From G963665545 sp963665545 (GTDB lineage: Bacteria; Pseudomonadota; Gammaproteobacteria; Xanthomonadales; SZUA-36), in contig CAXXKZ010000004.1 of the NCBI GenBank assembly GCA_963665545.2, positions 496,001 through 560,000 on the forward strand: 64,000 nucleotides of DNA. Direction: 5' to 3'. The position numbers were made by a program, and so were the translations under genes. The notes under the pieces were generated by a model. That model ran no database searches and was not told where the DNA came from. It saw only the letters and a program-made list of their open reading frames with translations. Below are positions 26,877 through 35,292 of the stretch, piece by piece (within the stretch, counting starts at the first letter, position 1; each line of letters starts with the position of its first letter).

Positions 26877-28826
26877 TCACTCTTCCTTTTTTTCCTCGTC
26901 CGAGGCATCGTCCACCTCTTCGAATTCGGCGTCCACAACGTCATCGGCTGCCGCCTGGGCGCCGGCTGGCACGCCGTCGGAGCTTTCCCCCGCTGCCGCC
27001 TCAGCCTGGGCTTCCTCGGCTGCACGCTGATGAATCACCTGGGCAGCTTCGCTGAGTTGGGCGACGGCGCTGTCGATGGCTTCCTTGTCGTCACCTTTCA
27101 TCGCCTCTTCGACGCCTTCAAGTGCGCTCTCGATGACCTTGGCTTCTTCTTCGCTGACCTTGTCACCCAATTCCTTTACGCTGGAACGGGTGGCGTGCAC
27201 GATGGCATCAGCACTGTTTCGGGCACCAACCAGCTCGGCAAACTTCTTATCGTCTTCGGCATGGGCCTCGGCATCCTCTACCATGCGATCAATCTCTTCA
27301 TCGGACAAACCTGAGCCCGCCTTGATCTCGATCTTCTGTTCCTTGCCGGTTGCCTTGTCTGTCGCGCCGACATGCATGATGCCGTTGGCATCTATATCGA
27401 AAGTGACTTCAATCTGCGGCATGCCGCGAGGAGCTGCGCCAATTCCAGCGAGGTCAAAACGGGCCAGCGATTTGTTGGCCGAAGCCATCTCGCGCTCACC
27501 CTGAAGGACGTGTACCGTCACCGCGGTTTGATTGTCCTCGGCGGTGGAAAATACCTGCGCAGCCTTGGTCGGAATCGTCGTGTTCTTTTCGATCAACTTG
27601 GTCATCACCCCGCCCAGGGTTTCGATACCCAGAGACAGCGGCGTCACATCCAGCAGCAATACGTCTTTGACTTCACCGGACAGGACACCGCCCTGTATTG
27701 CGGCGCCGACTGCAACTGCTTCATCTGGATTGACGTCGCGACGCGCCTCTTTGCCAAAGAACTCGGCGACTGCTTCTTGCACCTTTGGCATGCGGGTCTG
27801 GCCGCCTACCAGGATGACATCCTGAATGTCACTGACTTTCAGACCTGCATCATCCAACGCTGTGCGGCAGGGGCCGATGGTCCGGCTGACCAGGTCTTCC
27901 ACCAGCGATTCCAGCTTGGCCCTGGTCAGCTTGATGTTGAGGTGCTTGGGACCGGCTGCATCAGCCGTAATATAGGGCAGGTTAACTTCGGTCTGCTGCC
28001 CTGCTGACAATTCAATCTTGGCGCGCTCAGCCGCCTCTTTCAGACGTTGCAGCGCCAGCGGGTCATTGCGCAAATCAAATCCCTGGTCCTTGTTGAATTC
28101 CGCGACCAGGTAGTCAATCACGCGCTTGTCGAAATCTTCGCCGCCAAGAAAGGTGTCACCGTTGGTCGCCAGTACTTCAAACTGGTGCTCGCCATCGACT
28201 TCGGCAATCTCGATGATCGAAATATCGAAGGTACCGCCACCCAGGTCATAAACCGCAATCGTGCGTTCACCGGTCCTCTTGTCCAGCCCATAAGCCAGTG
28301 CCGCCGCCGTTGGCTCATTAATGATGCGCTTGACCGTCAGACCGGCAATTTTCCCGGCATCCTTGGTCGCCTGGCGCTGCGAGTCATTGAAATAGGCCGG
28401 CACCGTAATTACGGCTTCGGTAACTTCCTCGCCCAGATAGTCTTCCGCGGTCTTCTTCATTTTCATCAGAACGCGTGCGGAAATTTCCGGCGGCGCCATT
28501 TTCTTGCCGCCAGCCTCAACCCAGGCGTCCCCGTTATCAGCGGCGACAATTTTGTAAGGCACCAGGTCCTGGTCCTTCTGCACGACGTCTTCGCTGAATT
28601 TTCTGCCAATCAGCCGCTTGACAGCAAACAATGTGTTGGTCGGATTGGTGACCGCCTGGCGCTTGGCGGGCTGACCCACCAACACTTCGTCATCCTTGGC
28701 AAAGGCGACGATGGATGGTGTGGTGCGATCACCTTCTGAATTTTCAATGACCTTGGGCTGACCGCCTTCCATAACGGCAACGCAGGAATTGGTCGTTCCC
28801 AGGTCAATACCTATGATCTTGCCCAT
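26877..28826 (-). CDS. dnaK: Chaperone DnaK (Hsp70)
   Basis: 649 aa. Hsp70 signatures are present: GIDLGTTNSCVAV at the start, VYDLGGGTFDISIIE, and VILVGGQTRMPKVQ. A substrate-binding domain and a helical lid follow, with the acidic tail ending EEVDDASDEEKKEE, typical of bacterial DnaK (EEVKD-like). ATP-driven protein folding with DnaJ and GrpE. Intact. It has its own sigma-32-like promoter and a strong terminator. Confidence 0.98.
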   Translation of the reverse strand: MGKIIGIDLGTTNSCVAVMEGGQPKVIENSEGDRTTPSIVAFAKDDEVLVGQPAKRQAVTNPTNTLFAVKRLIGRKFSEDVVQKDQDLVPYKIVAADNGDAWVEAGGKKMAPPEISARVLMKMKKTAEDYLGEEVTEAVITVPAYFNDSQRQATKDAGKIAGLTVKRIINEPTAAALAYGLDKRTGERTIAVYDLGGGTFDISIIEIAEVDGEHQFEVLATNGDTFLGGEDFDKRVIDYLVAEFNKDQGFDLRNDPLALQRLKEAAERAKIELSAGQQTEVNLPYITADAAGPKHLNIKLTRAKLESLVEDLVSRTIGPCRTALDDAGLKVSDIQDVILVGGQTRMPKVQEAVAEFFGKEARRDVNPDEAVAVGAAIQGGVLSGEVKDVLLLDVTPLSLGIETLGGVMTKLIEKNTTIPTKAAQVFSTAEDNQTAVTVHVLQGEREMASANKSLARFDLAGIGAAPRGMPQIEVTFDIDANGIMHVGATDKATGKEQKIEIKAGSGLSDEEIDRMVEDAEAHAEDDKKFAELVGARNSADAIVHATRSSVKELGDKVSEEEAKVIESALEGVEEAMKGDDKEAIDSAVAQLSEAAQVIHQRAAEEAQAEAAAGESSDGVPAGAQAAADDVVDAEFEEVDDASDEEKKEE

Positions 28827-28866
28827 GTGCTAAATCTCCAAAAAGGATTAAAAACTGATGTCTTTC

Positions 28867-28894
28867 AAATGGGGCTGGCGGGCGATTTTTCAAC
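28867..28894 (-). promoter_or_regulatory. Sigma-32-type promoter of dnaK
   Basis: Coding-strand -35 GTTGAA (28889-28894), 14-nt spacer, -10 CCCCATTT (28867-28874). The -10 is a perfect RpoH match and the -35 is 5/6. It lies 41 nt upstream of the dnaK ATG. Confidence 0.75.
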
Positions 28895-28941
28895 AAGCCA
28901 CCTTGCCGCCATCGGCTGCCATTTGGCATGCATTACGCGTT

Positions 28942-29586
28942 TCAGGGTTTGCTGGAAACGATCACCATTGCTGGGCGAACCAGCCGATCGTGCAGCTTGA
29001 AACCCTTCTGCAATACTTCCACAACTGTGTTTTCGTCGAATTCTTCGGACGGTCGCATGGTCATGGCTTCATGCCATTGAGGGTCGAACTTTTCACCGCT
29101 CGGGTCGATGATTTCAAGACCATGGTCCTCCATCACTTTGCCAAGCATTTTCAGAGTCAGAGCCTTGCCTTCCCTGAGTGCCTCGACCGTGACCGAATCA
29201 TCGTTCAGTTCCAACCCGCGCTCGAGGCTGTCGCGCACTTGCAGCAGGTCCTTCATCATCCGCTCCAGGGCAAACCTGCGCGATCGCTCCAGGTCTCTAA
29301 TCAATCGTTTGCGCAGGTTTTCCATCTCGGCCTGCATGCGCAGCATGGCCTCCTTGTGTCTCGCAATCTCAACCTCGGCACCGCCTTCCTCGACGACGGC
29401 TCCGTCACCAACCCCTTCCTCGCCCTTGGCGGATTCTGCAATCAGGCCCTCGGCTGATTCCGCCGCGTCGGCGGCTTCAGTGGGGGTCGCACCCTCATCG
29501 GCCCCTTCAGTAAATTCTGCTGCAGATGGATCCGCTGAACCCTCTTCCGGCATCACTTCAATTTCCTGATCATTCGTACCTGACAC
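28942..29586 (-). CDS. grpE: Nucleotide exchange factor GrpE
   Basis: 214 aa. A long acidic, Ala/Glu-rich N-terminal extension (about 60 residues), then the GrpE coiled coil (EIARHKEAMLRMQAEMENLRKRLIRDLERSR) and the C-terminal beta domain with HEAMTMRPSEEFDENTVVEVLQKGFKLHDRLVRPAMVIVS. It exchanges ADP on DnaK. The order grpE-dnaK-dnaJ runs on one strand, with recN divergent as in other proteobacteria. Confidence 0.96.
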   Translation of the reverse strand: MSGTNDQEIEVMPEEGSADPSAAEFTEGADEGATPTEAADAAESAEGLIAESAKGEEGVGDGAVVEEGGAEVEIARHKEAMLRMQAEMENLRKRLIRDLERSRRFALERMMKDLLQVRDSLERGLELNDDSVTVEALREGKALTLKMLGKVMEDHGLEIIDPSGEKFDPQWHEAMTMRPSEEFDENTVVEVLQKGFKLHDRLVRPAMVIVSSKP

Positions 29587-29619
29587 GAGTACAACTCCAA
29601 TATCACAAGGTCAGCCAGA

Positions 29620-29647
29620 ATATGGGGCTGACCTCCCGTGATTCAAG
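29620..29647 (-). promoter_or_regulatory. Sigma-32-type promoter of grpE
   Basis: Coding-strand -35 CTTGAA (29642-29647), 14-nt spacer, -10 CCCCATAT (29620-29627), a full match to the RpoH consensus. It lies 34 nt upstream of the grpE start. Confidence 0.8.
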
Positions 29648-29761
29648 CCGGATTCGAGTGAATTTCCTGCACCGCTCCAGGACGCTGGACCATTGCTGAT
29701 GGCAGGTGTTCATGCTAGCTTGACTGCGATGAGCCCCTTTGCAAGATCATAGAACCGCATC

Positions 29762-31435
29762 GTGTTGAGGACGCTGCAAATCCGCGACTTTGCCATCGTT
29801 CCGGTGCTCGAGTTGGAATTTGAACCAGGTTTTACCGCCATTACCGGCGAAACCGGGGCCGGCAAATCCATCATTGTTGATGCACTCGGCTTGCTGGCAG
29901 GCAACCGGGCGGACACAGGCGCCATTCGGGCAGAGGCCGACAAAGCCGAACTTTCCGCAGAATTTGATATATCCGATCAGCATCCTGCCGCGGCGTGGCT
30001 GAGGGCCGCAGAGCTGGATGAGGACAAGCATTGCATTATCAGGCGTGTAATATCCCGCAGCGGCCGCTCCCGTGCCTGGATCAACGGCCGGGCCGTCACG
30101 CTCAACCAAATGCAGGATTTGGGCCGCCTGCTAATCGAAATCCACGGTCAAAACGAGCACATCAAGCTGACTCGGCCCGCCGAGCAGTTTCGACTGCTCG
30201 ACGGCACCGGTGCTTATGAGAGCGAACTGGAGTCGGTTCAACAGGCCTTCGCGGTGTGGCAGGCGCTGGACCAGGAATATGACCGCTGCAAAGCGCAATC
30301 ACCACTGGACGCCGGCGAAGTGGACCTGTTGCGTTATCAGTTGGATGAGCTGCGGGCCGATGCGCTGTCTGACCAACAATTGCATGAACTGGAACGTGAA
30401 CACCACAAGTTGTCGCACGGCGCCGAGTTGGCTTCGGTGCTCACCTCAACGGCTGAATCGCTGAGCGCCGACAATGCTGGTGTGGCAGCGGCCATCAATC
30501 AAACCGTCTCCACCCTGCAACCTTTTGCCGCCCTGGATACGCAGCTCACAGAAGCCCTTGCACTGCTGCAGGAAGCCAACATTAATGTTGACGAGGCGAA
30601 CGCCGCGATTTCACGTTGCAGCGCCACGCTGGATCTTTCCCCGCAACGGCTTGCCCATTTGGAAAGCCAACTCGGGCGTCTGCACGACCTGGCGCGCAAA
30701 CACCGCGTCGGGCTTGAAGATTTGGCCTCGATCAGAGAAAGGCTTGATCACCGCCTTGAAAACGCCGCCAACCTCGACCAGCGACTGAGCAAACTGCAGG
30801 GGGAAATTCGCCAGGCCCTGGACAGCTATCATCACGCTGCTGCGATCTTGCACCGCCTGCGATGCAAAGCCGCGGATTCGCTCGGCATCGACGTCAGCAA
30901 ACGCATGCAATCTCTGTCGATGGAGGGCGGTGTGTTCTGCATTGAGGTCACCAGCGACGACCAGGCCAAACCATCCATTCGCGGTACCGACCGGCTCGAT
31001 GTATTGGTTAGCGCGAATCCTGGTAATCCGCCGGGCCCGCTTGCAAGAATTGCTTCGGGCGGCGAATTATCGCGCATCAGCCTCGCCCTGAAGGTCGCTG
31101 TTGCCCATCGTGACGGTGATGGATCACAAACACATGCCACGCAAATATTTGATGAAGTCGATGCCGGCATCGGTGGGGACACTGCAAATTCCGTCGGTCG
31201 CATGCTCAGCAGTCTGTCGCAAAATCGCCAGTCGCTCTGCGTAACCCACCTCGCCCAGGTCGCCGCCTGTGCTGGTCAGCAAATCAAGGTCGAAAAGGCT
31301 ACCGGGCAAACCAGTACCGCCATCAATACCACGTTGCTGGCGCCAGCGGCTCGGGTGGAAGAGATTGCAAGAATGTTGTCCGGCCTGGTTTCTGAAAGCA
31401 GCTTGAAACATGCACGGGAGCTGATCGGGCAGTAA
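29762..31435 (+). CDS. recN: DNA repair protein RecN
   Basis: 557 aa SMC-like ATPase for double-strand-break repair. Walker A GETGAGKS near residue 30, a long central coiled coil, ABC signature IASGGELSRISLALKV, Walker B ATQIFDEVDAGIGG, and the QSLCVTHLAQVAA switch region. The start is GTG 29762 (TTG 29765 is possible), giving the usual LRTLQIRDFAIV N-terminus. Divergent from grpE. Copy B of the palindromic repeat follows directly. Confidence 0.95.
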   Translation: MLRTLQIRDFAIVPVLELEFEPGFTAITGETGAGKSIIVDALGLLAGNRADTGAIRAEADKAELSAEFDISDQHPAAAWLRAAELDEDKHCIIRRVISRSGRSRAWINGRAVTLNQMQDLGRLLIEIHGQNEHIKLTRPAEQFRLLDGTGAYESELESVQQAFAVWQALDQEYDRCKAQSPLDAGEVDLLRYQLDELRADALSDQQLHELEREHHKLSHGAELASVLTSTAESLSADNAGVAAAINQTVSTLQPFAALDTQLTEALALLQEANINVDEANAAISRCSATLDLSPQRLAHLESQLGRLHDLARKHRVGLEDLASIRERLDHRLENAANLDQRLSKLQGEIRQALDSYHHAAAILHRLRCKAADSLGIDVSKRMQSLSMEGGVFCIEVTSDDQAKPSIRGTDRLDVLVSANPGNPPGPLARIASGGELSRISLALKVAVAHRDGDGSQTHATQIFDEVDAGIGGDTANSVGRMLSSLSQNRQSLCVTHLAQVAACAGQQIKVEKATGQTSTAINTTLLAPAARVEEIARMLSGLVSESSLKHARELIGQ

Positions 31436-31520
31436 GCCTTTCTACCTGGGGCCAAGCTGTGAATTCCAGCAACGTGAATGGGCAGGGGTATCTGCTGGCG
31501 TTCGTCATCTTTATCAGGGA

Positions 31521-31716
31521 GCCGGCCGAGAGTAACAGTGCTGCTTCCAGGACACGCCACACGGCGCCTGCGGCGCCTGCACATCCCTCGGCAATTGCTC
31601 CCGACATGGCTCTACCTCCCACATCCATGTGGTCGTGTGGGCTCCTCTTGAAACTTCCTGTTTCCCCGTTTTGATTTCCTTGGGTCCTGGAAGCAGCACT
31701 GTCACTCTTTCCGGCT
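31521..31716. repeat. Hairpin element with 33-bp inverted arms, within copy B
   Basis: Left arm 31521-31553 begins GCCGGCCGAGAGTAACAGTG. Right arm 31684-31716 ends CACTCTTTCCGGCT. About 30 of 33 positions pair. A related hairpin with the same arm consensus is at 52053-52170 in copy C. The centre differs between the two copies. Confidence 0.75.
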
Positions 31717-31887
31717 AGTTCCAACTTATTGCACATAGGGGTCACAAATGTCGTCGATTTGGCGCGTGTGTCATACAATTGGCTGCCCCAGGGCGGTTGC
31801 GGTCGTCCAAGCCCAGGAACCGCACCGTGCAGCAAAGTGTCATGAGGGGGTTGTGGTGCGCTCCATCAAGGTGGATGCCGAGGGACG

Positions 31888-31898
31888 ACAAGCGACTG
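31888..31898 (-). other. Empty IS110 target site
   Basis: The minus strand reads CAGTCGCTTGT. It matches the bridge-RNA left guide (CAGTCGCTT) and right guide (CTTGT) in full, but no element is inserted. Confidence 0.7.
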
Positions 31899-32238
31899 GG
31901 TCGCTGGTCCCGAACGCCAAGGATGGCGCGAGGAAGGAAAATGCCAGGATGGCAGCATTTTCCGGCAGCTCGAAGAGCTGCTGAACGGTTTCAAGTGTTC
32001 TTAGCGCCTTGGATCGTTCCCGCGCATCCCTGCGCTCCACGATCTAAGCACATCCATGTGCAAAAGGGCCATCCGCCAGGAGCGAACCGCAACCCCCTCA
32101 TGGCGCTTTGCGGAAACGATGGCACCGAGCCTGTTGCTGGAATTCAAAGCTAACGCCCAATAGGAGGGGCACTCGCTGCGCATAAGCGGGATAACCGTAC
32201 CTGGCCGGAGGTTCGCGGCAACAGTGTAGCGTCCTGTA

Positions 32239-32649
32239 CTAGTCCTTAATCTTTCGGACGTACATCACCAGGCTATGGTCTTCTATGATGTAGCCGTGCT
32301 CCGCCGCTATCTTGCTTTGCAAATCTTCAATAACATCGCTGACAAATTCAATGACTGCACCGGTCTCTACGTCAATCATATGGTCGTGGTGCTTACCTTC
32401 GTTAATTTCGTAGAAAGCCTGAGCGCCCTCAAAATTGTGCTTTTTCACCAGGCCCGCACTTTCAAACTGATTCAACACCCGGTAAACGGTCGCCAGACCA
32501 ATGTCTTCATCAGCCTTCACCAGCAATCGATAAATGTCGTCAGCGGTCAGGTGCTTGTTTCCGCTTACTTCAAGCGTCTCCAATATCCGCTTGCGGGGAT
32601 GGGTAATCTTTAGGCCGACTTGTCTTAGATCTCTATTGTGCACATTCAT
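32239..32649 (-). CDS. fur: Ferric uptake regulator Fur
   Basis: 136 aa from ATG 32649 (MNVHNRDLRQVGLKITHPR); the extra 7 residues from 32670 are not needed. N-terminal winged helix (LATVYRVLNQFESAGLVKKHNFEG), then the dimerisation and metal-binding domain with KHHDHMIDVETGAVIEF. It lacks the CxxC zinc motifs of some Fur proteins, which is common in this clade. An iron-responsive repressor. Divergent from bamE, as in many gammaproteobacteria. Confidence 0.94.
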   Translation of the reverse strand: MNVHNRDLRQVGLKITHPRKRILETLEVSGNKHLTADDIYRLLVKADEDIGLATVYRVLNQFESAGLVKKHNFEGAQAFYEINEGKHHDHMIDVETGAVIEFVSDVIEDLQSKIAAEHGYIIEDHSLVMYVRKIKD

Positions 32650-32750
32650 CTCGGAGCGAGTTAAAAACATAATTACTGTTTGTTGGCGGCGTGGTTATTG
32701 TATCATTCACGATTCTATGACTGCGCTGGTTTCCCAGCCCATCAATTAAA

Positions 32751-33338
32751 ATGACGAAACGCCTTATAACGTGTTTGCTGGTTTGCATGCTGGTCCTGCC
32801 GGGTTGCAAACTGATTTACCGGCAAAACGTACAGCAGGGAAACGCCATCGAGCAGGAAGACCTGGACGAGTTATACATCGGCATGAACAAACGGCAGGTC
32901 CTGTTCGTGTTGGGCACTCCTTCGATTAAAGACCCCTTTCACGACGACCGTTGGGACTACGTTCAAACCTTTGCACGCCGAGGCGGAAGAATGGTGCAGC
33001 GAACTGTAACCCTGCGTTTTGAAGACGATTTACTGAATAATATCATTGGTCTGGAAGACGCCTTTGCCTCTGCCGACGACGCTGATATGGGCATTCCCAC
33101 TTATGCCCCACAGGCGCCCGACAAAGAGGATGCGCCCGACGACGTGATCGTTACCGTTGACCCAGATAGCCAGGCAGCCGATATCAATGCCGACACCAAT
33201 GACGAGGATCAAGACAGCGATGCAAGCCAAGCCGGTGCGATCGAACCCAGGAAAGAGGTCGAACCGGACATCGAAGGCCTCGGTGATCGAGATTCTGAAA
33301 CACGCGAATACGCCGAAGAGGAAGAGGGCGAGGACTAG
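32751..33338 (+). CDS. bamE: Outer-membrane assembly lipoprotein BamE (SmpA/OmlA) with long acidic tail
   Basis: 195 aa. Lipoprotein signal with lipobox (LLVCMLVLPGC, Cys near residue 19), then the BamE fold: QQGNAIEQEDLDELYIGMNKRQVLFVLGTP and DDRWDYVQTF. It is part of the BAM complex that inserts beta-barrel proteins. E. coli BamE is about 113 aa. Here about 90 extra residues, strongly Asp/Glu/Ala-rich and probably disordered, extend the C-terminus. Confidence 0.93.
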   Translation: MTKRLITCLLVCMLVLPGCKLIYRQNVQQGNAIEQEDLDELYIGMNKRQVLFVLGTPSIKDPFHDDRWDYVQTFARRGGRMVQRTVTLRFEDDLLNNIIGLEDAFASADDADMGIPTYAPQAPDKEDAPDDVIVTVDPDSQAADINADTNDEDQDSDASQAGAIEPRKEVEPDIEGLGDRDSETREYAEEEEGED

Positions 33339-33399
33339 GGCCAGTCAAAATAACGACCTCCGGCGGCGATGATTCAAACAGTGTTAACAGGCCTTGGGA

Positions 33400-33705
33400 C
33401 TATTGCTGCTCGGCGGCGCGTTGGCGCCTGAGTTCCTTTGGATCAACCTTGAGTGGCCGGTAGATTTCAACCCGGTCCCCGTCCTTGAGCACCCGGCTCA
33501 GAGACACCACCCGACCGAAGATACCCACCTGGCCAGGATGCAACTCAAAATCAACAAACTCCGAGGCGATCCCTGAGCGCTCGATAGCGTCAGCGACCGT
33601 GCAGTCAGGGGCTACCGACAGGCTTTTCAGCACCTGCCGGTTCGTTTCACCATAGACCACCTCGACACTGATCTGATCGCCCTCACTGGCGGTCTGCTCA
33701 GACAT
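33400..33705 (-). CDS. rnfH: RnfH family ubiquitin-like protein
   Basis: 101 aa. Beta-grasp fold with ISVEVVYGETNRQVLKSLSVAPDCTVADAIERSG and the RnfH signature VGIFGRVVSLSRVLKDGDRVEIYRPLKVDPKELRRQRA. Function unclear. It overlaps the ratA end by 8 nt, the conserved ratA-rnfH pair. Confidence 0.9.
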   Translation of the reverse strand: MSEQTASEGDQISVEVVYGETNRQVLKSLSVAPDCTVADAIERSGIASEFVDFELHPGQVGIFGRVVSLSRVLKDGDRVEIYRPLKVDPKELRRQRAAEQQ

Positions 33706-34126
33706 ATACCTTATCCGCCCGTGCGCTGAAGTCCGTCACCAGGTGGTCGGCTACGCGTGCGAAACCCCGCCTGAAGGCACCGGAAAGAATGGAGCCTGAA
33801 AACTCGAAATACAGCGCCAGCGCAATCTTGCACCCCTGTGCGCCGAGCTGGGTGAATTGCCAGTCGCCCGAAATCCGTCGGAAAGGTCCATCGATCAGGC
33901 TGAGGCTGATCTGTTGACCGGGCACCAATGTATTGCGCGTGGTAAAGGTTTGTTGCAACCCACCCACTGACATCGTCAAACTGGCGATCTGGCTGCCATC
34001 GGCCTGTTCCAGCACCTCCGAGGCCGTGCACCAGCTTAGAAATTGTGGATAGCCCCCGACATCCAGTACCAGACGGTACATATCCATTGCCGAGTGCAAT
34101 ACCAATGCTGTTCGTTCAATCTGCAC
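33698..34126 (-). CDS. ratA: RatA/COQ10-like START-domain protein
   Basis: 142 aa. Polyketide-cyclase/START fold with MYRLVLDVGGYPQFLSWC and a conserved DGPFRRISGDWQF. E. coli RatA was reported to block 70S ribosome association, while the eukaryotic relative COQ10 binds ubiquinone. Which applies here is open. The ratA-rnfH pair lies divergent from smpB, the standard order. Confidence 0.9.
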   Translation of the reverse strand: MQIERTALVLHSAMDMYRLVLDVGGYPQFLSWCTASEVLEQADGSQIASLTMSVGGLQQTFTTRNTLVPGQQISLSLIDGPFRRISGDWQFTQLGAQGCKIALALYFEFSGSILSGAFRRGFARVADHLVTDFSARADKVYV

Positions 34127-34346
34127 AGAATCCGAATCTGTCCTTGTTCAATGGCCCGAAGGATATCATGGGGGGTGGCAGACGGGGCCGTCCGGGGCAA
34201 GCACAGGCCATGATACGAGAAAATTGAGCAAAAAGAGCCCAAAGCAGCGGCACGCAAGCAACAGTCCTTGTAAAATGGCCGGTCGGGAATCTTTTTCTGA
34301 GCAGGTATTCAGCCATCAATTAGATCCACTGGCACGGGCCACAACA

Positions 34347-34829
34347 ATGACGGGTAAAAACAAAAAGACCAAGAACGCCAAAAGCAACACGATCGCATTG
34401 AACAAGCGCGCACGCTTTGAGTACTTTATCGAAGAGCGGCTGGAATCGGGTCTGTCACTGGAGGGTTGGGAAGTCAAAGCGCTGCGCGATGGTCGAGTCC
34501 AGTTTGGCGACAGCTACGTATTGCTCAAGGACGACGAGGCATGGTTGTTCGGCTGCCTGATAAACCCGTTGCCCACGGTATCCAGGCATATCACCGCCGA
34601 CCCAACGCGGACCCGGAAATTGCTGCTCCACCGCAAGCAGATCGACCGACTGAAGGGGGCAGTCGATCGTAAGGGATACAGTGTCATCCCGACTGCGATG
34701 TATTGGTCGCATGGCCGGGTCAAAGTGGAGATTGGCATGGCCAAAGGCAAGAAACAACATGACAAACGCAAGATCGAGAAAGACCGTGACTGGCAACGGC
34801 AGAAAGCGCGGATAATGAAGAAAGGCTGA
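34347..34829 (+). CDS. smpB: SsrA-binding protein SmpB
   Basis: 160 aa from ATG 34347 (MTGKNKKTKNAKSNTIALNKRARFEYFIEER). The frame upstream to 34224 adds 41 poorly conserved residues. OB-fold core with LEGWEVKALRDGRVQFGDSYV, and the basic tail KGKKQHDKRKIEKDRDWQRQKARIMKKG. It delivers tmRNA to stalled ribosomes. ssrA begins 100 nt downstream. Confidence 0.97.
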   Translation: MTGKNKKTKNAKSNTIALNKRARFEYFIEERLESGLSLEGWEVKALRDGRVQFGDSYVLLKDDEAWLFGCLINPLPTVSRHITADPTRTRKLLLHRKQIDRLKGAVDRKGYSVIPTAMYWSHGRVKVEIGMAKGKKQHDKRKIEKDRDWQRQKARIMKKG

Positions 34830-34871
34830 ACAATCGATGGCGAACGCCAGGGCAAGTTCGGAACTAACCGC

Positions 34872-34899
34872 TTCAAAACTGTCCACAAAAGCGTACAAT
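34872..34899 (+). promoter_or_regulatory. Likely ssrA promoter
   Basis: -35 TTCAAA (34872-34877), 16-bp spacer, -10 TACAAT (34894-34899). The -10 is 5/6 to consensus. The transcript would start about 25 nt before the mature tmRNA 5' end. Confidence 0.5.
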
Positions 34900-34930
34900 G
34901 CGATTCCCCTGTCGATCTAGGGGTGAATTC

Positions 34931-35292
34931 GGGGGCGACCTGGATTCGACGCGGGTAATGAAACCCAAGGTGCATGCCGAGCTGCAAATATCTCGTAAAA
35001 CTATCTGCAAAACTTTTAGTTGCCAACGACGACAACTACGCACTAGCAGCTTAAACACCTGCATAGCGCCTTCCGCCCGGCTTCGTGCCCATACGACCGG
35101 ATCACGGGAGTCACCCTATATGGGATCGCGATGAAGCATGTCTGGTGTGGATTCGTTAAAACTTTTCCAGACTCGTTGCTGGCCTTCCCTGCCGATCGGG
35201 TAGCCATCGACTAAACCAATAGACCGGATAAGCATGTAGAGCCAAAGGCGGAGTGCTTGCGGACGCGGGTTCGATTCCCGCCGCCTCCACCA
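34931..35292 (+). ncRNA. ssrA: Transfer-messenger RNA
   Basis: 362 nt. The 5' end GGGGGCGACCTGGATTCGAC pairs with the 3' CGCCTCC of the acceptor stem. The tRNA-like 3' domain has the T-loop GGTTCGATTCCC and ends in encoded CCA at 35290-35292. The tag frame runs from GCC 35022 to TAA 35052-35054 and encodes ANDDNYALAA, a standard degradation tag. It rescues stalled ribosomes with SmpB. The last 16 nt are repeated in the array that follows. Confidence 0.97.

Larger units (their letters stand above)
31454..32152. repeat. Composite palindromic repeat, copy B (uninterrupted)
   Basis: Fills the recN-fur gap, about 700 bp. The ends are inverted: left AAGCTGTGAATTCCAGCAAC (31454-31473), right TGTTGCTGGAATTCAAAGCT (32132-32151). 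Nested inside are a hairpin element (31521-31716) and a further inverted pair built on CATGAGGGGGTTG (31842 region and 32085-32104 region). The segment 31915-32130 matches copy A on the opposite strand. An intact IS110 target (CAGTCGCTTGT on the minus strand) is at 31888-31898. I see no gene in this stretch. Confidence 0.8.

Noticed and set aside
32650..32750. Fur box between fur and bamE
   Set aside because: The AT-rich stretch around 32690-32710 has only weak resemblance to the 19-bp consensus. I cannot support autoregulation from sequence.
33698..34126. ratA-rnfH as a toxin-antitoxin module
   Set aside because: The pair is a conserved housekeeping neighbour of smpB in gammaproteobacteria. 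RnfH is not shown to neutralise RatA, and nothing in the sequence indicates mobility.
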